Positions 23,102 to 35,000 of a stretch of 64,000 nt of DNA are shown one piece after another; positions within the stretch are counted from its first letter, which is position 1; every line of letters starts with the position of its first letter. Where the stretch lies: NCBI GenBank assembly GCA_014529385.2, contig CM043958.1:143116734-143180733 (forward strand). Reading direction: 5' to 3'. The DNA comes from Adiantum capillus-veneris (Eukaryota > Streptophyta > Polypodiopsida > Polypodiales > Pteridaceae). The position numbers and the translations under genes were made by a program. Under the pieces are notes generated by a model, which was not told the DNA's origin, made no database searches, and worked only from the letters and a program-made list of their open reading frames with translations.

Positions 23102-25000
23102 CTAACTTTTGGAGATCAGCTGAAACTTCTGTCCTTGATGATCTTCATATAAGCATTTGTCTGCAGATTCTGACGGAACCTGGGTCAATTGGAAACTTCC
23201 AACAACCATATGATCTTTTAATGGTTTCTGCTTTGAAGAGGCCTGTTGGCTAGAAGCCCTAGGGCTTCTAACTGGTGTAGCATTTCCTGGTACATGATCT
23301 GATCTTGATGGATTTGCAGCTCCCCCCTTCCTAGGGTGATTACTATAGCCTGCTTCATTGTAAGAGTTCAAAACCGTTTGGCTTTGGTTTAGTCTCACCT
23401 TTTGGGACTGTGAAGGTACACTTTGGATAGCACTATTGATATTTGGCATATATAAACCTTCTACATAGTTTCCTATGTATCTTCGTGAGACATGACAAAT
23501 TATTCCCCAAGTCAAGCTGTAGATAGCAATATCTTTGCCCTGATATTGTCTATCCCATGGGTCTCCTATGATATGAGCTTCTGTGGTTTCAGGACCCAAG
23601 GCATCATAGATGCTAGACTCTCGTCTATATCTACGATTGTTTTGGTCAAAGTATATTCTCGTTTGGTCACAATGTCGAAGCTTGATTTTTGATGGAGGAG
23701 AGTTTGGCTGTGAACAGATTTCTGGGTTTACTTGGGTAATATCCTTCAGCTCTAGAGAGGATGGGCTATAATAGATTCTTTCCTATGAAAGGAACCATCC
23801 TTTTTTATCTATCACTGGATGCACTTCTATGAGCTGGTATGTGGGCCGTTCAAACACAAGTTGATCTTTTTTGTACAGTTTTCCTTTTTGGTCTACATAG
23901 TGTGCATGTGAATTATGGGCACCATACAATGCTAACATCATTCTGTTTGATGTGTCCCTTAGACTCATGAATGATTGCACACTTGTGGAATTGGATGCAG
24001 AATCATTTGCAAATTTAAGAGTCTTTTCAATATCTCGACACCTTTACTAAATTCATGCAAGAATTTGTTGTTCAAAGAATCAATTTTAAGCTTTCAGGTG
24101 TCTATGCATCTTTATGTTAATGTTGAACTTGCAGTGTTTTTACTGGTGCTTCTAATGGTAATGCAGAATCATCTGATTTCATTAAAAGTGACAAGTTAGA
24201 TGCACTTACATCGATATTCACATTTCCAATTTGCTATGTGCCTTGCTTGGCAGTTGATGTATCCCTGTTGTCAGGATTTCTTGGACAATCTTCAGCAAAA
24301 TGTCCACATTTTCGTCCACAATTTGAGCAATACGCCATGACTGGTGGTATTTCATTTGGTTCTATCATGTCAGGCTCTACCTGAGAAGTTTCTACTTCTA
24401 TGCTACCCAAGTTGTCGGCATCTTCTTTTAAAACACTGAGCATCAAGTTGTAGATTGTTCCATCTTGACCTTTGTATCGTCTTTGACTAGGTTTTTCGAT
24501 TAGACTGGCTTCTATTGGTTGATCTGTTGGATCTTACAATTCTGGCTCTTGACTATAGATCTGACCACTGTAATCCATGTACAATGATCCTGATTACATA
24601 TGCACCAACTGTATGTTTTGCTGGCTTGTACAATTCTGGCTCTTGACTATAGATCTGACCACTGTAATCCATGTACAATGATCCTGATTACATATGCACC
24701 AACTGTATGTTTTGCTGGCTTGTGCAGATTTCTAGATAAACACTTGGATCCATCTTTTGCACTTCTATCTGCACTTCATCTTTGAGCTTGTAATACCTGG
24801 CTCCACTGAAGTCTGTGAACATCTAGGAGTTCTCTAAATGTGGCTTTACTCTGATCAATAGAATCTTGGCTCCTGTTTTGCTTTTACTGCTCATAAGATA
24901 CCTATGACCTTCTGAATCTGTGTACAAGACTTTATCTCCATTGTAGCCATAAAGCTGTAAAATCTGGTATGTTGTAGTTATGCATGTGTTGCTACTGCTA
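23102..25000 (-). CDS. Repeat protein with YxDxxGxxY motifs and a zinc-knuckle-like finger
   Basis: Several minus-strand frames, broken by stops, share a short repeat: an aromatic residue, x, Asp, two residues, Gly, two residues, aromatic. Examples are LYTDSEGHRY, FTDFSGARYY, LYMDYSGQIY, YVDQKGKLY and LYEDHQGQKF. Between them (24234-24446) lies CSNCGRKCGHFAEDC, like a CCHC zinc knuckle but with one extra residue before the His. A Gag role is plausible from the knuckle and from the primer-binding site upstream at 27791, but the YD repeats are unlike a normal Gag. The stops suggest a decayed copy. Confidence 0.4.
24535..24722. repeat. Exact 94-bp tandem duplication
   Basis: The block starting TACAATTCTGGCTCTTGACT is repeated with a period of 94 bases and appears identical, so it is recent. 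It lies inside the YxDxxGxxY repeat region and 94 is not a multiple of 3, so it disrupts that frame. Confidence 0.9.
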
Positions 25001-25479
25001 CTAGCTTGCTCTGTTGTATTTGAACTCTCGGCTCAATTTGAGTCCATGTTGATTGGTTATGTAAAAATTGTCTCCTAGTAGTGCCTGATATCAATTAGCA
25101 GAATTTTTGATGCTCGTACTAGCCTAATTTGCAATCGTATCCGAGTTCTGTCCTTGTTCCTCCGACTAGAAGCTCATTTGCAGCGCAATCACTTGAACCT
25201 GTCAATTTTTAGCGTCTCAAATTTTTGAATTCTGACTGATGCTCCACTACTTCGAGTTGGTAGTTTCGCTTGCTTTTCCCAGTCGTTCTTTTGTTGTTTC
25301 GAGCTTTTTCGCTGTTTGCTCGATTTATTCATGGTCGCTGTTCTTGATTTGTGCTCGCTTTGCAGTGCACTTCTCCGACTTTGCTTTTGGGTTTTTGATT
25401 TCTCGTTTTTGTCTTGTTTGCTCGGCGTGTGATTTTTTTGCTTTTCTCGATGATTCCGGTTTTTTTTGGTACTTTCAAC

Positions 25480-26080
25480 AAGTTTCTTTTTAATTTTCTT
25501 AATTTTTGTGAAATTTGGAATTTTCTAAAATTTTTGGTCTTTTTATGATTTTTTACGATTTTTTTGGGACGGTTTTGATTTTTTATAATTTTGGTAATTT
25601 TCTAACTTTTGGTGATTTTTTAAGGTTTAATGAATTTTAAAATTTTTTGGGATTTTTTCGATCCGTTTCGAGTTTTTATGAATTTTTTTTATGTTTTAGG
25701 AATTTATCTGTGTCACTTTTTGATTTTTTTACAAATGTTTGTGAATTATTCATGGGATTCTTAGGTTTTTAAAGTTTTTGTGAGTTTTTTTTATTTTCTG
25801 AGGATTTTTTGTGTTTTTCTATTTTTTGTGAATTTTTTAATCTCTTTTTTATTTTTAATGGTTTTTTTTCTTTTTATTGGTTTTTTATTTTTTATTATTT
25901 TTATGGTTTTTTAATGTTTTTTGTTATTTTTTTAATTTCTAAAAGCCCCTTTTTTTATTTTATTTTTTGAAATGGCTTTTTGATTTTTATGTCTTTTTAT
26001 TTATATATTTATTTCTTTATTTTATTTTTTTTTTTTTTTATAAGAATTTTTAAATTGAAATTTTTTTTAAAAAAAGCAAA
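25480..26080. repeat. Long T-rich tract (A-rich on the minus strand)
   Basis: About 600 bases composed of T runs broken by words such as GATTTTT and AATTTT. It has no coding potential and lies in the leader of the minus-strand LTR element. Confidence 0.85.
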
Positions 26081-26327
26081 GACCTTACCTAACTTACGTG
26101 CAGAGGACGCTGACGTCGCTAGCTGAGAGAAAGCGTGTAGTCTGCCTACCGCGCAAAAAGAGAGTGAGAGGGCGGATGGCGACGCGGATTCCTAGGTTGG
26201 TGACGTGGCGGCTGCACGCGCAAGCTGGCAGTAAACGCCAACACGTGGGCAGCTATGTGAGAAAAAAGAGACAGAGACAGAGCTACGGTCGTTGGCGTCT
26301 CGTGGGGAAGCAGGGAACGAGGAGAGG

Positions 26328-26330
<3 letters not shown>

Positions 26331-26386
<56 letters not shown>

Positions 26387-26409
26387 AGTTAAGAGAGACA
26401 AGAGAGAGT

Positions 26410-26462
<53 letters not shown>

Positions 26463-26550
26463 TGGGTTTATGTGTGAGAGTTAGAGAGAGAGAGAGAGAG
26501 AGAGACTAGAGAGAGGATAAATAAGTTAAGAGAGAGAGAGAGAGAGCTCG
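26331..26550. repeat. Cluster of (GA)n microsatellites
   Basis: Main tracts at about 26331-26380, 26413-26458, 26485-26506 and 26530-26548, separated by short AG-rich spacers. Confidence 0.9.
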
Positions 26551-26589
26551 TGGGGTGGCTTAACCCGGAGAGGGAATTAGGGAACGACC

Positions 26590-27790
26590 GGCAGCAAAGA
26601 AAAAGATTTTTTTAACGTTGTAGGAAACTGTCCCAAGAGAGCGTAAAGGTCTACCCAACAAAAAATTTTATGCGCTGCAAGGCACGATGTCGAAGCTCGA
26701 AACCCGGTTTTTTTTTTAAAAAAAATTCAAATGTCCACAAATGCCAAACTTAGGCCGGAAATTAGCCGAAACTCCAAAATATCACCAGAATTGATGAAAT
26801 TGTTAGCGACAAATTTAGGTCAAAATTTGACGCAAATGAAATGTGGAAATCCTTGTTTTGAGCACAAAAATGCAGAAATTAATCATTACACACATCAATT
26901 ATGCAATCAAAATATGAATCAATCATACAAATTAAACACTTTTTTAGGCACACACACACACACTAAAAAATTAGCAGTTTTTACCAATCTTTAGGTGCGC
27001 ACACAAAAGGGTTAAACTTGTCGAATTTGCAATATGACTTCACAAATCAATAGTTGGGCATAAGCACAACACAAATCAATCATCACAATTGAAAAACCAT
27101 TAAGTACACATTGATTTCTAAGTGCACAAACATGGGCAAAATAGTCCACACACACCTAAAATTAAGCATACACACACTCAATTAGAATGCACACACACTT
27201 GATTTTATTGCACACACACTTGCAATTGACCATCCAAGCATGCAATTAACTCAATTAGGCACCCAATTAGCAACCTATAATCACCAATTAAATTGAAACT
27301 TGTCAAATTCATACGCCACCAAATCTTAAAAATTTCGGCCTTACGACAGCATGAAAATGAATAATCGCAAAATTTTCAATCCATAACATCAACATTGCAT
27401 TGGATCAACAGAGCATAGCATTACATAGCATAAACATTACATTTCATCATGGTGGTATCTCTACACAATTCTACGCATCCTTAGATTCTAGGGAGGTTAA
27501 GAATACCACCTTAATTACCTTCCATCGAAGATCAATTGAATGGTCGAATGCTCCGATCCTTCATAGCAAATTAGTAAGTTACCAAAAATTAGTCAAATTA
27601 ACAAGGGGTTAGTATGAAATTAGAGTGTGTAAACACACAATCAGCAAGATACGGTGACACATTAGGGAATTATGAACACAATGCTTCATGCACACACATT
27701 CAATATCCACAAAAACATAAACACACAAGTGAAATTAGTAGTGAAAATAGTGAGGGAACGCATTCGATTATGCCACAGCGTAGGCCATCG
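26590..27790. other. Untranslated leader of the minus-strand LTR element
   Basis: AT-rich with many CACACA words and no coding frame of note. It lies between the primer-binding site and the coding fragments to the left. Confidence 0.5.
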
Positions 27791-27808
27791 TCCCCGGCAA
27801 CGGCGCCA
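27791..27808 (-). promoter_or_regulatory. Primer-binding site, perfect tRNA-Asp match
   Basis: On the minus strand it reads TGGCGCCGTTGCCGGGGA, the classic plant Athila/Ogre-type primer site. It defines a second minus-strand element with its 5' LTR to the right and internal region to the left. Confidence 0.85.
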
Positions 27809-27813
27809 AACGT

Positions 27814-28703
27814 TGAGGGTTCCATCGTTGCAATAGCTCCAATGACCAACAAAATTGTCAATACGGAGGGATGAGCTACCCGGATAGGGCATCGAAACAC
27901 GGCTAGTGAGCTAATCGTGGCAACAAGAATGGTTAATTCTACGAGGTGAGCTTCTCAGCCTATAGAGGAGCTAATCCGCAATGAAGGGAAATCTCCACAT
28001 CCACTTCTCTTCACCTCTAATCAACCCAATCACACACACTACGATTGCAAGATGCACACAACATTAATCCTATCATGCAACACACTAATCGCAAGCACAC
28101 ACACATAGATCTATCGAGCACCACACTCCAATCAAACCTACACACACAAGCAAGAGAGGGCAATCACACAAGATTAGAGCGGGATTAACCACTAATTAGT
28201 GTAGATCTAGCTAATCTAAGCATCATAGGCAATCAGAAGAAGCATGAGAGCGGCATAGTGAAAGAGAATGAATCATTGATTAGTGTTAATCAAGTCTCAT
28301 GAGCAAGGAGAAGCTCAAGGACTCCATAGCCACACATCTCAAGAGCTCTCACCAAAGAGTGCTCTCAACAAATGAGCTTGAGAGCCTTGATTTCTTTTAC
28401 ACACCGCCTTATATACCTAAGGTAAAACTATGAAATGTCTGGGCACCCGAGGCCTAAATCTGCTACCTAGGCACACTAATTGACATGTTCTTTACAGCTT
28501 GGAACTCCCATTGAGCCCGTAATACGTTAAAATATTACAATGGCTTGAAATAAATTGAAAATTTACAATACGTGACCATTTTGGGAAAATGTGAAAAATG
28601 TGTAACTCCAATCTTTACTGCTTCTTTGTATTCATCCTCGATGTGCATCCGTACGTCTTCGATCTTTAGCATCTTCTGTTAACTGGCATTGACTCAGTTA
28701 ACA
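27814..28703 (-). mobile_element. 5' LTR of a second minus-strand retrotransposon
   Basis: On the plus strand it begins TGAGGGTTCC, five bases from the primer site, and probably ends at CAGTTAACA. A TTATATACC promoter-like word lies at about 28410. The end motif (GTTAAC, spacer, GTTAACA) resembles that of the LTR at 19869-20826, but the bodies differ, so the two LTRs are related and not a pair. The right boundary is an estimate. Confidence 0.5.
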
Positions 28704-29899
28704 ATATCACCAACTATGATTCCATAATATCATAAGACCAACATATTTTCATCACATGGCACTTTGATGGATAACCACCAACAATATGCAATTTTTGAGA
28801 TCACACCATCATACTAATGTTCTTTTGAACACCATATGATCCTCATGAATTTTATGTGGTCTCCTTTGCATCTCTCCCCTAAGCAAGGTTTTTATCCTTT
28901 TGTATTCTGATCCAAAGCATGTATTGAAGATACCAAAAAGGCGTGTCTTGGACACTCCTTTGGTAGCACTTTACAAGCCCCATCTTCATATGTTACATGT
29001 AAAATAAACTAGTATGTTATATATCAATGGATAGATTTTTTCATGTAGAAACTAAAAGTATAAAGTCTAATAAGTTTTGAGTTTTTTGCAAAAAAATTAT
29101 CGGTCCCCACTTTTTTTTAAGGGTACCACCAAAAGGTGCAAAAAGTGGTACCACCAATACATGCTTTTACCCTTCTAAATAAAGCAACAAAGAAGAGTCT
29201 TACCATGTGGTGAGCGAGAATTGTCGAGCGAAGGAAAATCCGAGCAAATGAATAAAGAAACCAAATGGGCTTTGTTAAGAAAGATGAATGAAGATCCTAC
29301 TTAAAGCCCTAAGTGATAGCAATAATATTGTTCAAAATGAGAATCTTTTCTAGAATCCCTAAGTAATCGTAGCCATAGCATTGTTCAAAATTAGACTTTA
29401 GATTCTTTTGTGCAGTTGAGGCTTGATGTCGAGCAATGAGAAACCCAAGCAGATAGCAAAGCTATTACAAACCATGCAATGATTCACAACTACATTCAAC
29501 ACCATAATTTTAATTTTAGCTTTAAATTTAGTCAACAATGCTCATACATCTACAAAGTTTCTAAACTATATTAAGAGACAATTGTCATATCTTATAACCA
29601 AAAAAGAGAGATTTCTTTAGGTTGTAAGATAACAAGTGGAATATAGAGAGCAACATGTCATGCCTCTACACTTTAACAACAACAAGAAATGCTACGGTTC
29701 TATCTCATGACTATGAAGAGTCACACTCGTCATCAATAAAGACATTGCGCCTCTGACACTTCTTGTGGGTGTCAAAATCATATCGTATATCAGCAGCCAT
29801 GGTTTTTGCAATCCCCTCAGCATAAACTGGCAACACACTCCCATACAAAAAGAAAAAGGTAAGTCTCATAATGCACATGTAAGCAATACATAACCTTCA
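28704..29899. other. Spacer with CGAGC-rich subterminal words
   Basis: No gene is seen. Between 29210 and 29440 there are four CGAGC-type words, including AAAATCCGAGCAAA at about 29234, whose exact inverse occurs near 39882. Confidence 0.5.
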
Positions 29900-29929
29900 T
29901 CATTGAAACATAAGAAATCTCAAATTGTT

Positions 29930-32900
29930 GTTTGAATCATTATCCATAATTTTCAAATACTGAACAATCAATGATACCAAAAAGTGACAAAGTAGCATAA
30001 AAGTATGATGGAAACATAAAATAGTGTGGGAAAATGAAGTGTAAGGTGAACTCTCACTACTCATCAAAGGGGTTGACACGCGAAGGTATTTCACCCACAT
30101 CATCAACATCAAGAGAGGTGGAGGCCCCCTCTCTGCTTCGCTTTTTAGGGCGAAGTAATGGTTGCACATAATTTGAAATCAAAGTGTCGTCACTGTCGAC
30201 TGCTGCACACACCCGCCCTGTGCTTAAGCATGTTGCCAATACGGGTGATGTACCACATTCCAACTCCAAACAAAGACCTCCAGGCCTACAAAGAAGCTCC
30301 ACAAAACATGCAATAAAAGAATGACTTCGTTGCAAGCCACCACGCCATGGCTCCTCGGATGATGATCTTGCTAGAGAAGACTCTGGAAGATGGTGCATCA
30401 TGTAAGAATCCAAGGGCTGCATGCCAAGTCGATTGAATAGCGGAGTGCTCTCAACCACAAAGCAAGGTGGTTGCATGCCAACCCTATGTACCATAAGTAA
30501 GAGAGAACAATGACACTACACCACCACATAGACAATTAGAACAATAAAAATAACAATAACACACCAAAATGAGAAACAAACAAGTTAATTATGTAGAAGA
30601 GCATTACCTCAATCCGACCACCAAAGCTATTACCATAACCATAAGCTCCATGATGAAGGACTACAATGCGACGATGAATAGTTATCTTTGATGCACGACA
30701 AAATCTCTCAACCCAGCCAATGGTATCTTCTGCAAGAGGTTTCTAAAGTCACAATAGAAAACATACAACAAAAATATCAACAAGTATTGTATAAAATTAA
30801 GATTGAAGCACAAACCTGTCATACAGACCATGATCAACAACCACCCAGAGTCTGACAAAGTCGAATATGCAAGTTGCATGCCTGCACGAACATGATCCTC
30901 ATTACAAATATCCCAAAGGGGTACAACAGGGGAGGCTAAGTGGGAACCACCAAAGGGAAGATCCAAAAAAATAAAATCAGCAGCCCATGCGACTGTTCTC
31001 CCACCACGCACGCACAAGGTCCCATCAAAGCGTGCACATCCCATGTGCTCATGAACACGAATCCATGCCGGATGTCGAACACCGGCCCTAAAATCAGCAG
31101 CAATGGCTATGTAGTCCCCAGAAATGGCCATGCATCGTGAGTCAGACAATGAGGATAGAGAAGACAAGGGAATATCAACGATGTAGACAAAAGAAATGGT
31201 TTTCTTCGCAACAATCTCCCCATGAGTTGTTGCAATACAAGAGGCTAAACAAAGTGAATTAACTCCAATAAATGAACATACAAACGTCTGCATCGTAAGT
31301 GATAGCTCACCATGCTCTCGCTCCATGTTTTCATCCACCCTAGTCTCAACAATCACCTCCTTTCCCTTGTGAGAAGTATTTGTAGCTTAGAAAAAGCAAT
31401 AAAACACAATATGACCAGTATGTAAAACAAATAAGTTAAGAAAGAAGAGAGTTTAAAGCTCTTCAACAAATCATGGTTCAGTCTGTTTTGAGTAACCATT
31501 TACCTGATATTACCTCATTCACTCTAGGAGGTAGAGGCACATTGACGGATGCGCCACCAACTCTCATAGTATCGTGAAGCTCTCTCTCTCTCGCCAATAC
31601 ATGCCCAGAAGCCATGTCTATCCACCATGGGCATGTCTCCATCTCCCAAGTAGTGAGCTTATGTATGGAAGGGGAGTACATGCATTCTTCCCCAGTAGAT
31701 AGTTGTGCCCACTGCTTAGCTAAGAATGGAATCCCTGGAAGAAAGCCTTTTCCAACCAAGGATAATAGAAATCTAAAACAATCAAACAAAATAACATCAC
31801 TACAAACTTTGTAATTATGAAAAGCTTGAAATAAAAGTATGATGAGCTTGACCTATAGGCTAGCCGTTGAGATGCCATGCGTACTGTGTCCACTTTCTTC
31901 ATAGCTTGCTTGTCAACATCTTTTGTCTTAGCTTCAAGAGAGGTTTCCAAAGGAAAAAGATAGGGTCATGCTTCAAACTTGAGCTCCTCAAAGTAAGAGG
32001 CAAGAGAGAAATCATGAGGCAACAAAATACCACCAACAATGTTGGTTAAGTCCTCCACAAACTTTGTGGCTCTCTCAAACATCCTTTGTAGAAGGCCTTC
32101 TCTACGAATCCAACTACATGACAATGAAGATGAGAAAAAACTAAAACAATCACAAAAAACTAGCAATCGTACATCAAAGATTCTTGAATGTCAGAAGAAA
32201 CTTCACTTACATGCGATACACATGATCTCCTTTCTTTAAACCATAAGATGCTCTAGTAATCTTGTCTGCCTCAAGCAAGGAAACCCATAACAGTTTGCTC
32301 AAGACAGGAGCATCATGCATAGCAATCAAGTTCAGCTTCTCAAGCGTAGATCAACTATCAGGACCCCACTTGAGTGCAAGAACTCGAACCATCCAATCCG
32401 GTCCAAGATTCGGATCAACAATATTTAGCAACTACAGTATTTGAGCAACGAGTAAAAAACCAAGTTTGAACAGCTATTACACTATGTGCAAAATACCTAA
32501 ACAAAAATATTTCAACCACCTTTCCAACATACTCTCCATATTTGAGTGCTAAATCATTCAATATATTCTCCTCCTCTTTTATAAGTTCTTTATTTGTCAT
32601 TGTCTGCCTAGCTTGCTCTATTCAATTTGGCTCAATTCCTTGGACATTTGAACCTTCAACACATACTTAAAAATAAATAATTTGCAAAAAAACAAGCACA
32701 TACTCTTTGGCTCAATTACTTGCATATTTTATCCTTCAATACACAATTGAAAACACATAATTTTCAAAAAAACCAAACACGAGATCTTTCTTAAAAAGTA
32801 GGCCAAAGACACTTACATCATATAAGAGCTTTCCCAAGTATCGACGAGTAAGTGGATACCAAGGCTCCACACCCTTCGAGTATTTCTTACGGACTGCAGC

Positions 32901-35000
32901 AATCAACTTTTGATCTTTTTCTGGAAGCCCTGTTACATAAGCTTCATGATCTGCTGCACAAATGTGGGAGCAGTTGACAAGCTCATCCCTAAGATGGGTG
33001 ACCACAAGAGCATGTGTGTTCATGCTATTCCAAGTTCATATACAATACCTACATAGTCAAAAACATAACGTAGACATTTTTTGCTAGAATATATGGAAAG
33101 TCATAAAACTTACAAATTCATTCTTTGCAAGATACTAAGAAGAGCTATCTCTGGCACTCGTGTAGGGTCAATAACTGTACAAAGCACACTACAATGTTTC
33201 TCTCGATCAGTGGAGAATCTCTCTTTAATAGCAGTCGTCCAAGCGACCGTTCTATGATTACCCTCCCAAACATAGAACATTTTATTAGAAAGGGCTTGAA
33301 GATTTGGTCTTTTAGAAAGCTCAATTTCAAACTCTTTATGTATATCAACCCATATTGGGTCACATGAAGTAAGAAGGTCCTCTGCAAAATAGATAAGCAT
33401 AGATAGAAAAGCATACTTAACTACTATTTATGAGAACAACAAAAAACACAGTAGAAACAGAAAGTAGAAAAGATCAAAGTAGAGAAATGAAATACCTGTA
33501 ACATAAGCTTCCTCCTTCTTGCAATTCCAAATTGAAACAATAAAAGCTCCTTTTTCTTGCATATAGCCCTCCTTTGGAAAAGCAGATTTCAATCCACTAA
33601 CATCATCTCTTAAGCCTCTAACCCTTGCATAGGGGATCAATCGACATAAAGGAATCGGTGGACAATCAAAACAACTAAACATGCAAGTACATTGAAGAAT
33701 ATCTTGTCCTCTATGCATGTATAGCTTGTGCTCATCCCCTGTCTCAATATCTACTGCTACTTCATCTCTTACGACATAAGGCACTATTTGTAAACATGCC
33801 TCTTGTGGAGCAAGAGATTCATCAACTTCATTTATGGAGCCAAGCCCCAAGCCTTGACTTTGCATCTCCTCTTCTTGTGTCTCCAAACCTTCTATCATAC
33901 CAGTGACAGATACTGCACTTATTTGATCACTGCTCTCTAATATACTTGAAGCTTGAGTTGAAGAGAGTCGTCTCCCTCTGCGACCTCGTCCACGAATTGA
34001 AGGACTTGCAAAACACAACAAAAACCAATTTATTTACTTCACTGAAACTGCCTCTAGGACTCCATGCCAACGCAGATGCCTAGAGGCAATTTAAAAAAAT
34101 CAAAAACCTTATTTATTGATCATCCACCAAAACATCCAAGTCGGCGTGGATAACAAGAGGCAGCTAACAGATTTAAAGAAAGCATGCCCGATTATAAAAT
34201 TTTATCGTAAGAAATTCCTTCTAGCCATCCATGTCCGCGTGGATATCTTGAGGGAGCTTACTGAGAATGAATCACTGCAAAAAAAATTGTCCCAAGAAAC
34301 TCTTTCTAGCCATCCAAGCCGACGTGGATGGCTACAGACAGTTCTTAGAGAAGCTATGCAACTCTGCAAATCTCAAGACAGAGCGTATCTATAGCTAAAT
34401 TCACACATTCAAAAATTCCTTCTAGCCATCCACGCCGGCGTGGATGGTTACAGCTAGTTCTAACATAAGCTATATAACTCTGAAAACATTTGTCCCTAGA
34501 AACTCTTTCTAGCCATCCACGTCGGCGTGGATGGCTATAGACAGTTCTTAGAGAAGCTGTGCAACTCTGCAAATATCAAGAGAGAGTGTATCTATAGCTA
34601 AATTCACACATTCAAAAATTCATTCTAGCCACCAACGCCGGCGTGGATGGCTACAGCCAGTTCTAACAGAATTTATGAGACACCATCAATCACAAAAGCA
34701 ATAGAGGGTATGCAGTAGTTTTGTTTAGCCAAGAGATTAGGCTAAGAATGCATCTCTCGTGTACTTTAGTTTAACCTCTTGTAATGTGTAGAAAGCTTTA
34801 TGACAGGTTTCTGTATTCTTAAAAACTGTCAATAATTTAAATTAAAACTAGTAACCTTACAAAACCTTACAAAACTTAATCTTAAACATTGGAAAAAAAA
34901 ACTAGCTGTAGCCATCCACGCCGGCGTGGATGGCTACAGGTAGTTTACAAAGGTACCTAGCAGGAGGCTTTCGGGCCGAGAAAGACTCCCTTCTCCCCAT
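29930..35000 (-). pseudogene. ParB-like domain fused to beta-class DNA methyltransferase
   Basis: This is a multi-exon gene. Exon 1 (35000-34957, ATG at 35000) joins in phase over a 0.95-kb intron to SPSIRGRGRRGRR. The next exons hold a ParB/sulfiredoxin-like core (VWEGNHRTVAWTTAIKERF), a helical LRDELVNCSHICAADHEAYV segment and KYSKGVEPWYP. The 3' part has methyltransferase motifs in beta-class order: FIFLDLPFGGS (motif IV, DPPF-like), SGWLLIMVCMTG, WVERFCRASKITI, and last GGLCLELECGTSP then GRVCAAVDSD (motif I, SAM binding). ParB-methylase fusions are known in phages and bacteria; DLPF suggests adenine N6 modification, but that is inference. Exon 3/4 and 4/5 joins keep phase. Two in-frame TGA codons (about 32350 and 31966) break the frame, so this copy is probably dead, unless my exon choice is wrong there. 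Last coding block ends about 30057. Confidence 0.6.
34050..34935. repeat. Second palindrome array, inside the ParB-methyltransferase intron
   Basis: Palindromes with half-site AGCCATCCACGCC followed by its reverse complement lie at 34223, 34308, 34424, 34511, 34627 and 34910. More degenerate ones are at about 34050-34087 and 34125. Flanks are repeated too (TTCACACATTCAAAAATTC before, TACAGCCAGTTCT after), giving a 203-bp unit with two palindromes. Copies at 34424 and 34910 are nearly perfect. Confidence 0.85.

Noticed and set aside
19869-28703. LTRs at 19869 and 27814 as the two ends of one element
   Set aside because: Each has its own primer-binding site on its left side and the bodies differ, so both are 5' LTRs of separate minus-strand elements.
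34116-34394. Plus-strand frame across the second palindrome array
   Set aside because: It is made by the repeated palindromic units and reads differently in each copy; it lies within the predicted intron.
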